Numbered from the stretch's first letter, positions 18,828 through 30,945 are shown. The stretch: 64,000 nucleotides of DNA from Algihabitans sp965233705 (GCA_965233705.1 CBDDTF010000004.1:620001-684000); one strand, 5' to 3'. Notes: generated by a model from the sequence alone, not told the origin. Made by a program: numbers and translations.

Positions 18828-18828
<1 letters not shown>
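17179..18828 (+). CDS. boxC: 2,3-epoxybenzoyl-CoA dihydrolase
   Basis: 549 aa, the BoxC length, a double crotonase-fold enzyme. The N-terminal half carries LTGGKERIFCSGANIYMLG and AVNGVCAGGGYELALACDEIVLVDD (oxyanion-hole region), and VPLLGVLPGTGGLTRLVDK. The C-terminal half has CFAGTLFELALAADRSYMLD and ends FGSGRKAKFNWERV. It opens the ring of 2,3-epoxybenzoyl-CoA with two waters, yielding 3,4-dehydroadipyl-CoA semialdehyde and formate. Start ATG 17179 is used, with AAGGGGGCGG upstream. A 54-nt longer frame is possible. Its stop overlaps the boxB ATG by one base (TGATG). Confidence 0.95.
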
Positions 18829-20255
<1,427 letters not shown>

Positions 20256-20340
20256 GCGACGGCGCGCGCGGCGCCGGGCCGGTGCCGCGCGCGCTTGCCG
20301 CCCGTCCCGTCATCTTCAGTCCCGGGAGACCCTGCGAGCC

Positions 20341-21708
20341 ATGACCGCGCGCATCGCCGTCGTCGGCGGCGGCCCGGCCGGCTGCTACTGCGTCGAGCGG
20401 CTGGCCCGGCTGTTGCCGGAGGCCGAGATCGATCTGCTCGACCGCCTGCCGACGCCCTTCGGGCTGGTCCGCTTCGGCGTCGCGCCGGACCACCAGGGCA
20501 CCAAGGCCGTGACCCGCGTGCTGGCGCGCGCGCTCGCCCGGCCGCAGGTGCGCTTTCTCGGCAATGTCGAGGTCGGGCGCGACCTCACCCTGGCCGAGCT
20601 GCGCGCGCTCTACGACGGCGTCGTCCTCGCGGTCGGTGCGCCGCAGGATCGCCGCCTCACGGTGCCGGGCGAGGGCCTGCCCGGTGTCTACGGCTCGGCG
20701 CGTTTCGTCGGCTGGTACAACGGCCACCCGGATCAGGCCGCGCTGGCGCCGGACCTGGCTGGCCTGCGCCGGGCCGTGGTGATCGGCAACGGCAACGTGG
20801 CGCTCGACGTGGCGCGGGTGCTGGCCAAGACGCCGGAGGAGATGGCCGGCTCCGACCTGCCGCCGGAGATCGCCGCGCGGATCGCGCGCGCGCCGCTGCG
20901 CGAGATCGTGCTGGTCGGCCGGCGCGATGCCGCCGCCGCGCGCTTCGGACCCGCCGAGCTGGCCGAGCTGGGGGGGCTGGCGCGGGCCGGCGTCGAGATC
21001 GCCGCCGAGGACCTGCCGGCGGAGTCCGGCGACGGGGGCGGCGAGGCCCCGGCCCTGGCGGCCCTGCGCAAGCTGGCGGCCGCCGCGCCCGAGAGCGGCG
21101 CCAAGCCGCTGCGCCTGCGCTTCGTCTTTGGCGCCCGGGTCGAAGCCTTTGTCGGCGACGGTCGGCTCGCGCAGGTGCGTCTGCGGCGCCGGGTGGCGCG
21201 GGACGGGCGCTGGCTCGACAGCGCGGCGCGTCTGACCCTGGCGGCCGAGCTCGCGGTGACCTGCATCGGCTACGAGGCGCGCGCCTGCGGCGAGCTGCGG
21301 CCCGAGGCCGGCGTCTTCGCCAACAGCGCGGGGCGGATCGAGCCCGGGCTCTTCGTCGTCGGCTGGGCCGGGCGCGGCCCCTCGGGCACCATCGCGACCA
21401 ACCGGGCCGACAGCCATGCCGTGGCCGCGCGGTTGGCGGCGGAGCTGAGCCCGACCGACCGGCCGGGCCGTCGGGGTCTGGCGGCGCTGCTGCAGGCGCG
21501 CGGCGTCCACCCGGTCGACCTCGCCGGCTGGCAGCGCATCGACGCGGCCGAGCAGGCCGCCGCGCCGCCGCAGCGGGTCCGCCGCAAGCTGGCGACGCGC
21601 GCCGCGCTGCTGCAGGCGGCCGCGGCGGAGGGCCCGGCCCCGCACGAGACCGAGCAGGCGCCCCCGGGCTCCGCGGCGCCAGGGGCCCGGCAGACCGTCA
21701 AGCTGTAA
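20341..21708 (+). CDS. NADPH-ferredoxin/flavodoxin reductase of the adrenodoxin-reductase (FprA) type
   Basis: 455 aa flavoprotein. FAD motif VVGGGPAGCYCVERL at residues 7-21, PFGLVRFGVAPDHQGTK, NADP motif VIGNGNVALDVARVL, a Leu/Arg-rich VLVGRRD block and the C-terminal GWAGRGPSGTIATNRADS FAD site are all present. FprA enzymes move electrons from NADPH to a ferredoxin or flavodoxin. It follows boxB by 85 bp, where a boxA-like gene would be expected. It lacks the 2[4Fe-4S] ferredoxin domain of BoxA. Together with the flavodoxin at 30946-31419 it may form the electron chain to BoxB (inference). The C-terminal ~40 residues are low-complexity. Confidence 0.88.
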   Translation: MTARIAVVGGGPAGCYCVERLARLLPEAEIDLLDRLPTPFGLVRFGVAPDHQGTKAVTRVLARALARPQVRFLGNVEVGRDLTLAELRALYDGVVLAVGAPQDRRLTVPGEGLPGVYGSARFVGWYNGHPDQAALAPDLAGLRRAVVIGNGNVALDVARVLAKTPEEMAGSDLPPEIAARIARAPLREIVLVGRRDAAAARFGPAELAELGGLARAGVEIAAEDLPAESGDGGGEAPALAALRKLAAAAPESGAKPLRLRFVFGARVEAFVGDGRLAQVRLRRRVARDGRWLDSAARLTLAAELAVTCIGYEARACGELRPEAGVFANSAGRIEPGLFVVGWAGRGPSGTIATNRADSHAVAARLAAELSPTDRPGRRGLAALLQARGVHPVDLAGWQRIDAAEQAAAPPQRVRRKLATRAALLQAAAAEGPAPHETEQAPPGSAAPGARQTVKL

Positions 21709-21725
21709 GCGCCAGGCGTCTCCGC

Positions 21726-21815
21726 TGCAATGCACAATAACGCGTTTCACGCAATAAATTGCTTGATGCCGCCGCCTCGAAGTGCATAATAATTCTCAAA
21801 CTGCACTACAATGCA
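21726..21815 (+). promoter_or_regulatory. BoxR-type operator cluster before the transporter operon
   Basis: TGCA half-sites at 21726, 21731, 21783, 21802 and 21812. TGCACTACAATGCA (21802-21815) is an exact TGCA-N6-TGCA, the pattern described for BzdR/BoxR. GCAATAAATTGC (21751-21762) repeats the boxC promoter element. The region is AT-rich against its GC-rich surroundings. Confidence 0.72.
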
Positions 21816-21874
21816 GAAAACACAAGACGCTATCGCCGCCCGCCGCCAGCGGGCCGAGAGGGAGGAACGCCATC

Positions 21875-23086
21875 GTGACAGGGATCCGAAGTCGCGGTCT
21901 GACGCGGCGCGCGGCGCTGCGTGGGCTGGCCGCCACGGCCGGCGCGGCCGGCCTCGCCACCGCCTTTCCCGCACCCTTCGTGCGCGCCGACGCGGCGCCG
22001 GTGCGGATCGGCCTGATGCTGCCCTACAGCGGCACCTATGCCCGGCTCGGCGCGGCGATCACCCAGGGGATCGAGCTGCGTCTGGCCGAGGCCGGCGGCC
22101 GCCTCGGCGGCCGGCCCGTGGAGTTCGTGCGCCAGGACAGCGAGGCCGCGCCGCCCAAGGCGACGCAGCTCGCCACCAAGTTGATCAACGCCGATAAGGT
22201 CGACTTCCTGGTCGGACCGGTCCACTCGGGCGTCGCCATGGGCATGGCCAAGGTGGCGCGCGACGAGCAGACGGTGATGATCGTCCCCAATGCCGGGGCG
22301 AACCAGATCACCCGGCAGTTCTGCGCGCCGAACATCTTCCGCACCTCCTTCAGCCTGTGGCAGCCGGCCTATCCCATGGGCAAGGTGCTGCTGGAGCGGG
22401 GCCTGAAGAACGTGGTGCTCTGCTACTGGGACTACGGCGGCGGCCAGCAGTCGGCCGAGGGCTTCCGCGAGGGCTTCGAGCCGCTCGGCGGGACCATCGT
22501 CGAGGACATCGGCGTGCCCTTCCCGGAGGTGGAGTTCCAGGCGGTGCTGACCAAGATCGCCTCGATCGGCCCGGACGCGGTCTTCACCTTCTTCGCCGGC
22601 GGCGGCGCGGTGAAGTTCGTCACCGACTACGCCGCCATGGGGCTGAAGGACTCGATCCCGCTGTTCGGCTCGGGCTTCCTGACCGAGGGGGTGATTCCGG
22701 CCCAGGGCGCGGCCGCCGAGGGCGTGCAGACCACCCTGCATTACGCGGACACACTGGACCTGCCGGAGAACCAGGCGTTCCGCAGCGCCTACAACGAGGC
22801 CTTCGGCGAGGCGCCGGACGTCTACGCCGTCCAGGGCTACGACGCCGCGCAGCTGATCGAAGCCGGTCTCGGCGCGGTCGGCGGCGATACCGGCGCGCGC
22901 GAGGAGCTGCTGGCCGCCCTGGCCGGCGCCGAGTTCGCCAGCCCGCGCGGGCCCTTCAGCCTCTCGCCGTCGCGCAATCCGGTGCAGAACATCTACCTGC
23001 GCGAGGTGCGCGACGGGATCAACCAGGTGCTCGACGTGGTGCACGAGGGGCTGGCCGATCCGGGCACGGGCTGCCGCCTGGCCTGA
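21875..23086 (+). CDS. Branched-chain-amino-acid-type ABC transporter substrate-binding protein (benzoate/aromatic acid candidate)
   Basis: 403 aa, type I periplasmic binding fold (LivK-like). A Tat-like leader (SRGLTRRAALRGLAATAGA) ends near FVRADA. Mature motifs: VRIGLMLPYSGTYARLGAAI, a VDFLVGPVHSGVAMGMA block, IVPNAGANQITRQFCAPNIFRTSFS, and YAVQGYDAAQLIEAGLGAVGG. GTG 21875 is chosen because GGGAGG lies 9 nt upstream and the leader starts there; a longer ATG frame from 21782 would swallow the BoxR sites. It is the first gene of a five-gene importer within the box cluster, so benzoate is the likely ligand. Confidence 0.88.
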   Translation: MTGIRSRGLTRRAALRGLAATAGAAGLATAFPAPFVRADAAPVRIGLMLPYSGTYARLGAAITQGIELRLAEAGGRLGGRPVEFVRQDSEAAPPKATQLATKLINADKVDFLVGPVHSGVAMGMAKVARDEQTVMIVPNAGANQITRQFCAPNIFRTSFSLWQPAYPMGKVLLERGLKNVVLCYWDYGGGQQSAEGFREGFEPLGGTIVEDIGVPFPEVEFQAVLTKIASIGPDAVFTFFAGGGAVKFVTDYAAMGLKDSIPLFGSGFLTEGVIPAQGAAAEGVQTTLHYADTLDLPENQAFRSAYNEAFGEAPDVYAVQGYDAAQLIEAGLGAVGGDTGAREELLAALAGAEFASPRGPFSLSPSRNPVQNIYLREVRDGINQVLDVVHEGLADPGTGCRLA

Positions 23087-23147
23087 GCGTGGCGCGGCCG
23101 TCGCCGGGCGCGGCGGCCGCGCGGGATCTCTTCTCGGGGGACGCCAC

Positions 23148-24014
23148 ATGGACCCGCTGCTCTTGGGCATCCAGTTGCTCAACGGCATCCAGTACGGGCT
23201 GCTGCTGTTTCTGATCGCCAGCGGCCTGACCCTGATCTTCGGGATCATGGGGGTGATCAACCTCGCCCATGGGTCCTTCTACATGCTGGGTGCCTACCTC
23301 GCGCTTTCCTTCACCCAGGTGACCGGCGATCTTTTCCTGGCGCTGCTGCTCGGCATCCCCGTGGCGGTGGTGGTCGGCTTCCTGTTCGAGCGGCTGTTCA
23401 TCGTCCACCTCTACGACCGCGACCACCTGGACCAGGTGCTGCTGACCTTCGGGGTGATCCTGATCGCCAACGAGGTGCAAAGCCTGCTGTGGGGCGACGA
23501 TCCGCACAGCGTGCCGGTGCCGGACGTCCTCGACTTCTCCATCGCCATGACGCCGACGCTGAGCTACCCGGCCTATCGCCTCTTCGTCGCCGGCCTCTGC
23601 CTGCTGCTGGCTCTCGGCATGATGCTGGTGATCCAGCGCACGCGGCTGGGCTGGCGCATCCGCGCCGGTGAGTCCGACCGCGCCATGACCGAGGCCCTGG
23701 GCATCAACATCGGCCTGCTCAACGCCGTGATCTTCGCCGCCGGCATCACCCTGGCGGCGGTCGCCGGGATGCTCGCCGCGCCGATCGAGTCGGTCTATCC
23801 GGGGATCGGCGAGCAGGTGCTGATCATCTGTTTCGTGGTGGTGGTGATCGGCGGCATCGGCTCGGTGCGCGGCGCCTTCGTCGGGGCGCTGGCGATCGGC
23901 CTGGCGGACGTCTTCGGCCAGGTGCTGCTGCCCGACCTGGCCTCCGTGCTGGTCTATGCCCTGATGGCCGCGGTGCTGGTCTGGCGCCCGGCCGGACTGT
24001 TCGGGCGGGCGTGA
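23148..24014 (+). CDS. ABC transporter permease, LivH type
   Basis: 288 aa with about eight membrane segments. LivH marks: LLNGIQYGLLLFLIASGLTLIFGIMGVINLAHG, QRTRLGWRIRA followed by ALGINIGLLNAVIFAAG, and GGIGSVRGAFVGALAIGLAD. It pairs with the LivM-type gene 13 bp downstream. Good GGGGGACGCC ribosome region before ATG. Confidence 0.93.
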   Translation: MDPLLLGIQLLNGIQYGLLLFLIASGLTLIFGIMGVINLAHGSFYMLGAYLALSFTQVTGDLFLALLLGIPVAVVVGFLFERLFIVHLYDRDHLDQVLLTFGVILIANEVQSLLWGDDPHSVPVPDVLDFSIAMTPTLSYPAYRLFVAGLCLLLALGMMLVIQRTRLGWRIRAGESDRAMTEALGINIGLLNAVIFAAGITLAAVAGMLAAPIESVYPGIGEQVLIICFVVVVIGGIGSVRGAFVGALAIGLADVFGQVLLPDLASVLVYALMAAVLVWRPAGLFGRA

Positions 24015-24027
24015 GGGAGCGCGTGCG

Positions 24028-25059
24028 ATGACCGTCCTGCCGAGCCGCCCGATCGCCCTGATCCTGCTGCTGCTGCTGGGCCTCTTCCTGCTGGCGCCGC
24101 TGCTGGCCGAGACCTACTACCTCAAGCTGCTGACCCGCATCCTGATCCTGGCGCTGTTCGCGCTCAGCCTCGACCTGCTGGTCGGCTACACCGGGCTGGT
24201 CAGCCTGGGGCACGCCGCCTTCTTCGGCGTCGCCGGCTACGCGCTGCAGATCCTCTCGCCGGAGTACGAGGCCGCCAACCTGCTGTGGATCCTGCCGGCC
24301 AGCCTGGCTGTCACCGCCCTGGTCGCGGCGGCGGTGGGCGCGCTCTCGGTGCGCACCCGGGGCATCTACTTCATCATGGTCACCCTGGCCTTCGCCCAGA
24401 TGCTCTACTTCCTGTTCCACGACAGCGATCTGGCCGGCGGCTCCGACGGCGCCTTCATCTTCGTCAAGCCGGCGCTCTCGCTGTTCGGCGTGACGCTGCT
24501 CGACTTCGAGGACCGCACCCAGTTCTACTACGCCTGCCTGGCTGCGCTGGTCGCCAGCTACGGCTTCCTGCTGCTGCTGCTGCGCTCGCCCTTCGGCGAG
24601 GCGATCCAGGGCATCAAGCTCAACGAGCACCGCATGCGCGCGCTGGGCTACCGCACCTACGTCTACAAGCTGGTGGCCTTCGTGATCGCCGGGACGCTGG
24701 CCGGCCTGGCCGGCTTCCTCTTCGCCGCGGTCGACGGCTTCGTCGCGCCCCAGTACCTGGCCTGGCACCAGTCGGGCCTGGTGCTGGTGATGGTGATCCT
24801 GGGCGGCATGGGCACGCTGTTCGGTCCGATGCTGGGCGCGCTGGCCTACGTCGGCGTCGAGGAGCTGCTGCGCGAGCCGGCGCTCTTCGGCCCGCTGGCC
24901 GAGCACTGGCAGTTGCTCAAGGGCGGCTTCATCATCGCGGTGGTGCTGCTGCTGCGCGCCGGCCTCGCCGGGCTGCTGCGCGACCTGACGGCGCGGCCGC
25001 GCGGCCGGCCGCTGCCCCCGGTCGGCCAGGCCCCGGTAGGACGGGAGGCGGCGGAATGA
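24028..25059 (+). CDS. ABC transporter permease, LivM type
   Basis: 343 aa, about nine membrane segments. LivM marks: YTGLVSLGHAAFFGVAGYAL, RTRGIYFIMVTLAFAQMLYF, AIQGIKLNEHRMRALGYRTYVYKL and GGMGTLFGPMLGALAYVGVEE. The stop overlaps the next ATG (ATGA), giving coupling to the ATPase gene. Confidence 0.93.
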   Translation: MTVLPSRPIALILLLLLGLFLLAPLLAETYYLKLLTRILILALFALSLDLLVGYTGLVSLGHAAFFGVAGYALQILSPEYEAANLLWILPASLAVTALVAAAVGALSVRTRGIYFIMVTLAFAQMLYFLFHDSDLAGGSDGAFIFVKPALSLFGVTLLDFEDRTQFYYACLAALVASYGFLLLLLRSPFGEAIQGIKLNEHRMRALGYRTYVYKLVAFVIAGTLAGLAGFLFAAVDGFVAPQYLAWHQSGLVLVMVILGGMGTLFGPMLGALAYVGVEELLREPALFGPLAEHWQLLKGGFIIAVVLLLRAGLAGLLRDLTARPRGRPLPPVGQAPVGREAAE

Positions 25060-25910
25060 GTGGCGGAATGAGCGGCGGAATGAGCGGCGGAACGAGCGGT
25101 GGACGCGGGCCGGAGACGGCGATGGGTGCGCCGGCGGCGGCGCGCGGCGGCGCGCTGCTGGAGACCCGGCAGCTCGGCAAGTGGTTCGGCGGCCTGGCGG
25201 CGATCCGCGAGGTCTCTCTGGCCTTCCGGCCGGGCGAGGTACATGCGGTGATCGGGCCCAACGGGGCCGGCAAGACGACGCTGACCAACCTGCTGTCCGG
25301 CGATCTGCCGCCGTCCTCGGGGCAGATCCTGCTGGACGGCCGCGACATCACCGGCCTGCCGGCCTGGCGCGTCTCGCACCTGGGCATCGGCCGCAGCTAC
25401 CAGCGCACCAACATCTTCCCGGCCTTCACCTGCCGGCGCAACGTCTGGCTGGCGGCCCAGTCGCGGCTGCCGAGCTGCCTGCGCTTCCTGCGTCCGGCAC
25501 GGCGCTACCGCGGCGTCGCCGAGGAGGTGGAGCGCGCCCTGGCGCTGGCCGGGCTGGCGGAGCGGGGCGAGACCGTCGCCGGCGAGCTGAGCCACGGCGC
25601 CCAGCGCCAGCTCGAGATCGCCATGATGCTGGCCACGCGCCCGCAGGTGCTGCTGCTCGACGAGCCGATGGCGGGCATGGGCCCGGAGGAGAGCGAGCGG
25701 GTGGTGGCGCTGATCCGCGAGCTGGCGCAGGCGCATACCCTGGTGCTGATCGAGCACGACATGGACGCGGTCTTCGCCGTCGCCGCGCAGGTCACGGTGA
25801 TGGTCAACGGCCGCGTGCTGGCCAGCGGCGCGCCGGCGGAGATCCGCCGCGACCGCGCGGTGCGCGAGGCCTACCTGGGAGAGACGGAGCTGAGCGAGGA
25901 CGCCGCATGA
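25056..25910 (+). CDS. ABC transporter ATP-binding protein, LivG type
   Basis: 284 aa. Walker A GPNGAGKTT, the LivG insertion GIGRSYQRTNIFPAFTCRRNV, signature LSHGAQRQLEIAMML (SHG variant usual for LivG), Walker B VLLLDEPMAGMG and IEHDMDAVF are present. The N-terminus is four copies of a 12-bp unit (MSGG MSGG MSGG TSGG), so three in-frame ATGs are possible starts. The first, with GGGAGG 7 nt upstream and ATGA overlap, is used. Confidence 0.93.
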   Translation: MSGGMSGGMSGGTSGGRGPETAMGAPAAARGGALLETRQLGKWFGGLAAIREVSLAFRPGEVHAVIGPNGAGKTTLTNLLSGDLPPSSGQILLDGRDITGLPAWRVSHLGIGRSYQRTNIFPAFTCRRNVWLAAQSRLPSCLRFLRPARRYRGVAEEVERALALAGLAERGETVAGELSHGAQRQLEIAMMLATRPQVLLLDEPMAGMGPEESERVVALIRELAQAHTLVLIEHDMDAVFAVAAQVTVMVNGRVLASGAPAEIRRDRAVREAYLGETELSEDAA

Positions 25911-26737
25911 TGATGCCAGCCGCCGCCGCCGCCGCCGCGCGCTCGGCCCCGCCCGCACCTGCCCCTGGCCCTGCACCTGGCCCTGCGCCTGCCCCCGCGC
26001 CTGCCCACGGCCCGGCCGCGTCCGGCGCGGCGCCGCTGGTCGCGCTGGAGGGGGTGCAGGTCTTCTACGGCAACAGCCACGTGCTGCACGGCGTCGACTT
26101 CGCGGTCGGCCGGGGCGAGACGGTCAGCCTGCTGGGCCGCAACGGCATGGGCAAGACCACCACGCTGAAGACGATGATGGGCATCCTGCAGCCGCGCGGC
26201 GGCACGGTCAGCCTGCGCGGCCGTCCGGCGCGCGGCCTGCGGCCCTACGGCGTGGCGCGTGCCGGCATCGCCTACGTGCCCGAGGGGCGCGGCATCTTCG
26301 CCAACCTGACGGTGCGCGAGAACCTGCTGGTGGCCGCGCGCCCCGGCCGCCAGGGCCAGTGCGACTGGACCCTGGAGGCGGTGCTCGAGCTCTTCCCCCG
26401 CCTGGCCGAGCGGCTGGGCAACTGGGGCAACCACCTGTCGGGCGGCGAGCAGCAGATGCTGACCATCGGCCGCGCGCTGATGACCAATCCGGAGCTGCTG
26501 CTGCTGGACGAGGCGACCGAGGGGCTGGCGCCGCTGATCCGCGAGGAGATCTGGCAGGTGATCCGCCGCATCAAGACCGCCGGCGTGGCCTGCGTGGTGG
26601 TCGACAAGAACGTCGGCAAGCTGCTCGACCTGGCCGACCGCCACGTGATCCTGGCCAAGGGGCGGGTGGTCTTCACCGGCTCCGGCACCAGCCTGCGCCG
26701 CCAGCCCGACCTGTTGCAGCGTCACCTGGGGGTGTAG
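25907..26737 (+). CDS. ABC transporter ATP-binding protein, LivF type
   Basis: 276 aa. Three ATGs in a row open the gene. A Pro/Ala/Gly tract from a 6/12-bp repeat (PAPGPAPGPAPAPAPA) precedes the ATPase domain. Walker A GRNGMGKTT, VPEGRGIFANLTVRENLLV, LSGGEQQMLTIGRALM and LLLLDEATEGLAP are typical LivF. The H-loop position reads VVVDKNVG where HDM or EQN is usual in relatives (EQN-type LivF also lacks the His). Last gene of the importer; converges with the MBL gene. Confidence 0.93.
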   Translation: MMMPAAAAAAARSAPPAPAPGPAPGPAPAPAPAHGPAASGAAPLVALEGVQVFYGNSHVLHGVDFAVGRGETVSLLGRNGMGKTTTLKTMMGILQPRGGTVSLRGRPARGLRPYGVARAGIAYVPEGRGIFANLTVRENLLVAARPGRQGQCDWTLEAVLELFPRLAERLGNWGNHLSGGEQQMLTIGRALMTNPELLLLDEATEGLAPLIREEIWQVIRRIKTAGVACVVVDKNVGKLLDLADRHVILAKGRVVFTGSGTSLRRQPDLLQRHLGV

Positions 26738-26818
26738 CGCGGCGAGGTGGCGCGGCGAGAGGGTGGCCGGGCCGCGCCCCCAGGCCGCGTTTCCCGGCCC
26801 AGCGCTCAGGCCCAGCGC

Positions 26819-27868
26819 TCAGGCCGCCGCGGCGGCGCGGTAGCGGATCACGCCGTCGCGCTCGGCGCGGGCGTCCAGGCGGCCCTGGCCGACCAGATGG
26901 TCCAGGTGGGCGATCGCCTCGCCCATGGCGAAACTGAGCTGGTGGTCGTCGAGGTCGCGGCGGAACAGCACCGGCAGCAGCTCGGCGGCCGAGCGGGCGC
27001 CCTCGCGGCAGGCGGCGCAGGCTTCGTCCAGGCGCTGGTCGTGGTGGTGCGCCAGGCTGTCGAGCCGCGCGTGCAGGCCGTGGAAGGGCAGGCGGTGCGA
27101 CGGCAGCACCAGGGTCTCCGCCGGCAGGTCGCGGAAGTGCGCCAGCGAGTCCAGGTAGGCGCCGAGCGGGTTGGCCTCCGGCTCGTACCACTGGGCGGAG
27201 ATGTTGGGGGTGATCTGCGGCAGGATCTGGTCGCCGGAGATCAGCACGCCGAGCGCGGGGCAGAACAGGGTGGCGTGCTCCGGCGCGTGGCCCTCGCCGA
27301 TCAGGACGCGCCAGGCGCGGCCGCCGATCTCGACCTCCTGGCCGTCGCGCAGCCGGTGGTAGCCGGTCGGCAGGCGGCCGATCCGACCGGCGTAGGCGTT
27401 GCCCTTGGCGGCCAGGCGGTCGCTCTGGGCATGCGGCAGGCCGTGGCGGCGGAACAGGCCCTGCTGCCCCTCGGAAAAGCGCGCGTCGGAGCAGCTTCCC
27501 AGGAACTGGCCGGTCAGGTACTCGCCCTGGGTCATCAGCAGCGCGGCGCCCAGCTCGTGGGTGAACCAGCCGGCCAGGCCGAAGTGGTCGGGGTGGTAGT
27601 GGGTGCAGATCAGCCGGCGGATCGGCCGGCCGGCGGCGGGGCCGGCCCGCAGCGCGTCCCAGAGCGCGCGGGTCGGCGGGTCGGCGAAGCCGCTGTCGAC
27701 CAGGGTCCAGCCCTCGCCGTCCTCCAGCAGCCAGAGATTGATGTGGTCCAGGCGGAAGGGCAGCGGCATGCGCAGCCAGTGGACGCCGGGCGCGACCTCG
27801 CGCAGTTCGCCGCCCTGCGGCGGGCCGTCCCAGGGGTAGTCCAATCCGTCCTTGCCACGATGACTCAC
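26819..27868 (-). CDS. MBL-fold metallohydrolase
   Basis: 349 aa. The dimetal motif THYHPDH occurs near residue 90 (LICTHYHPDHFGLAGWF). A further His lies in GEGHAPEHATLFCP, an Asp in GVLISGDQILP, and the last His in LPSHRLPFHGL. The C-terminal helical region (HHHDQRLDEACAACREG, LDDHQLSFAMGEAIAHLDHL) is of the kind seen in LACTB2-like hydrolases. It starts at GTG 27868, 7 nt after GGAGG, overlapping the upstream gene by 4 bp. It probably acts on a CoA thioester or lactone in the aromatic pathway; MBL proteins are common in box clusters. Substrate unknown. Confidence 0.85.
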   Translation of the reverse strand: MSHRGKDGLDYPWDGPPQGGELREVAPGVHWLRMPLPFRLDHINLWLLEDGEGWTLVDSGFADPPTRALWDALRAGPAAGRPIRRLICTHYHPDHFGLAGWFTHELGAALLMTQGEYLTGQFLGSCSDARFSEGQQGLFRRHGLPHAQSDRLAAKGNAYAGRIGRLPTGYHRLRDGQEVEIGGRAWRVLIGEGHAPEHATLFCPALGVLISGDQILPQITPNISAQWYEPEANPLGAYLDSLAHFRDLPAETLVLPSHRLPFHGLHARLDSLAHHHDQRLDEACAACREGARSAAELLPVLFRRDLDDHQLSFAMGEAIAHLDHLVGQGRLDARAERDGVIRYRAAAAA

Positions 27869-28715
27869 GCCGTAACCTCCGAGATGAAGTCGAGGATGGC
27901 GGCCTCGGTGGCCGCCGCTTGGTCGCGCTGCGGGCTGTGCCGGCAGTCGGGCAGCTCGAGCCGCGCGACCGGCCCGGTGGCGCCGCGCTCCAGCGCGTCG
28001 AGCTGTGCGAGGGTGCCGTACTGGTCGTCCAGACCCTGGATCGCCAGGATGGGGCAGGTCACCTGCGGCAGCACCGCCTCGATGTTCCAGGCGCGGAAGT
28101 CGGGGTGCAGCCAGATGTCGTTCCAGCCGCGAAAGGCCCCGTCCACGTCGGCGTGATGGCGCGCCAGTCGCTGGCGCAGATCGGTCTCGGCATAGGCCCG
28201 CTTGGCCTCGGCGATGCTGGCCACGGTCAGGTCCTCGACGAAGAGGTGCGGCGCCATCAGCACCAGGCCGCGCGGCGGGCGCGCGGCGCGCGCCGCCGGC
28301 GTGCCGGCGTAGAGCAGGGCGATGGAGGCGCCGTCGCTGTGGCCGATGAGCAGCGGATCGTCGATGTCGAGAGCGGCGAGCAGCGCCGGCAGCACGACCT
28401 GGCCCTCGCGGTGCATGTAGTCGACGTCGCGCGGCCCCGGCAGCGGGCTGGAGCGGCCGTAGCCCCGGCGCGAGTAGACCAGCGTGGCGCAGCCGCTGGC
28501 CGCCGCCACGCGGGCCGGGAAATCGCGCCACAGGGCCAGCGCGCCCAGCCCCTCGTGCAGGAAGACCAGGCTCGGCCGGCCGGGCCGGCGCGGCGGCAGC
28601 CAGCGATACTCCAGTCGCTGGTCGCCGAGCTCGGCGACGCCCTCGACCGGCGGGACCGCGGCGTCCCCAGGCTCGGCGGCGTGGTGCGCGCGCGACCTCA
28701 TGCGACCTTGCGACC

Positions 28716-28719
<4 letters not shown>
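27865..28719 (-). CDS. Alpha/beta-fold hydrolase
   Basis: 284 aa. Oxyanion segment VFLHEGLGALALWRDFP, nucleophile elbow GHSDGAS, acid in IQGLDDQYGT and catalytic His in CRHSPQ form a complete triad. An 18-bp tandem duplication at the start yields two in-frame ATGs (MRSQGR MRSRAHH). The upstream one overlaps the ligase stop as ATGA. Alpha/beta hydrolases recur in box gene clusters, where they may cleave aromatic esters or CoA/lactone side products. Exact substrate not known. Confidence 0.87.

Positions 28720-28727
<8 letters not shown>
28692..28727 (-). repeat. 18-bp tandem duplication at a start codon
   Basis: GCGACCTCATGCGACCTT occurs twice in a row at the ligase/hydrolase junction. It duplicates the hydrolase start region, and the ligase stop codon lies in the distal copy. 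Confidence 0.85.
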
Positions 28728-30287
<1,560 letters not shown>

Positions 30288-30450
30288 AGCCTTTCCTCCC
30301 TTTTCCCGTGTGCGGCGCGCGCCCGATCGGCCCCTTTTCTGGTTCGCGTTTTTGGGTCGCGGGGGTGGTTTGCGGTCGGCCGATCCGTCCGCGGGCGGCG
30401 CGCCTTTCTCGTTTCGCGTGCTGGTTCGTCTTGTCTCCCGGCCTCCGGGC

Positions 30451-30942
30451 CTAGCTGCGCGTGAAGTCGATCTCGCCGTCCGGCAGGAGGTAGAGCACGA
30501 TCGCCTTGCCGCCGGTGACGGTGGGGCTATGCGCGCTGTCGGGACCGTAGACCACCCAGCCGGCCCCGGCGCCGTCGAAGCGGGCCTGCGGGTCGAGCGG
30601 GATGACCAGGTCGATCTCGCCCTTGGGGTGGCGGTGATGCGGGCCGGCCAGGGAGTCCATCTCGACCACGTCGACGCTGAAGCCGTGGGTCTCCGGCCCC
30701 GGCTTGAGCGCGCGGCCGAAGCGCAGGCCGCCCGCCGCGCGCTGGCACAGCCAGCCCTCGGCGATGCCCTGTCGGCAGGTGGCGGCCAGGTCCTCGAAGG
30801 CGGGGCTGCCGGGGGGCAGCGTGCGGTTGAGGCGCGCGGCCAAGGCGGCATCCAGCGGCGCGCCGGCGATGGCGCCGGTGATCTCGGCGATCTGGCGGCG
30901 CAGGCGGTCCAGGCCCATGCTCTGCTCTTGCGTCCCAGGCAT
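30451..30942 (-). CDS. DUF4863 family protein (PnbB/hydroxylaminobenzoate lyase-like, cupin-type)
   Basis: 163 aa. Conserved block GIAEGWLCQRAAGGLRFGRA, then VDVVEMDSLAGPHHRHPKGE with a cupin-like HxHxxxE metal motif, DLVIPLDPQARFDG and GWVVYGPDSAHSPTV with a further His. This family contains 4-hydroxylaminobenzoate lyase of nitrobenzoate degraders, and members recur next to box genes. Whether it acts as a lyase here is unknown. It lies 3 bp after the flavodoxin gene and about 160 bp before the ligase. Start ATG 30942; an internal ATG at 30918 is possible. Confidence 0.78.
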   Translation of the reverse strand: MPGTQEQSMGLDRLRRQIAEITGAIAGAPLDAALAARLNRTLPPGSPAFEDLAATCRQGIAEGWLCQRAAGGLRFGRALKPGPETHGFSVDVVEMDSLAGPHHRHPKGEIDLVIPLDPQARFDGAGAGWVVYGPDSAHSPTVTGGKAIVLYLLPDGEIDFTRS

Positions 30943-30945
30943 GCC

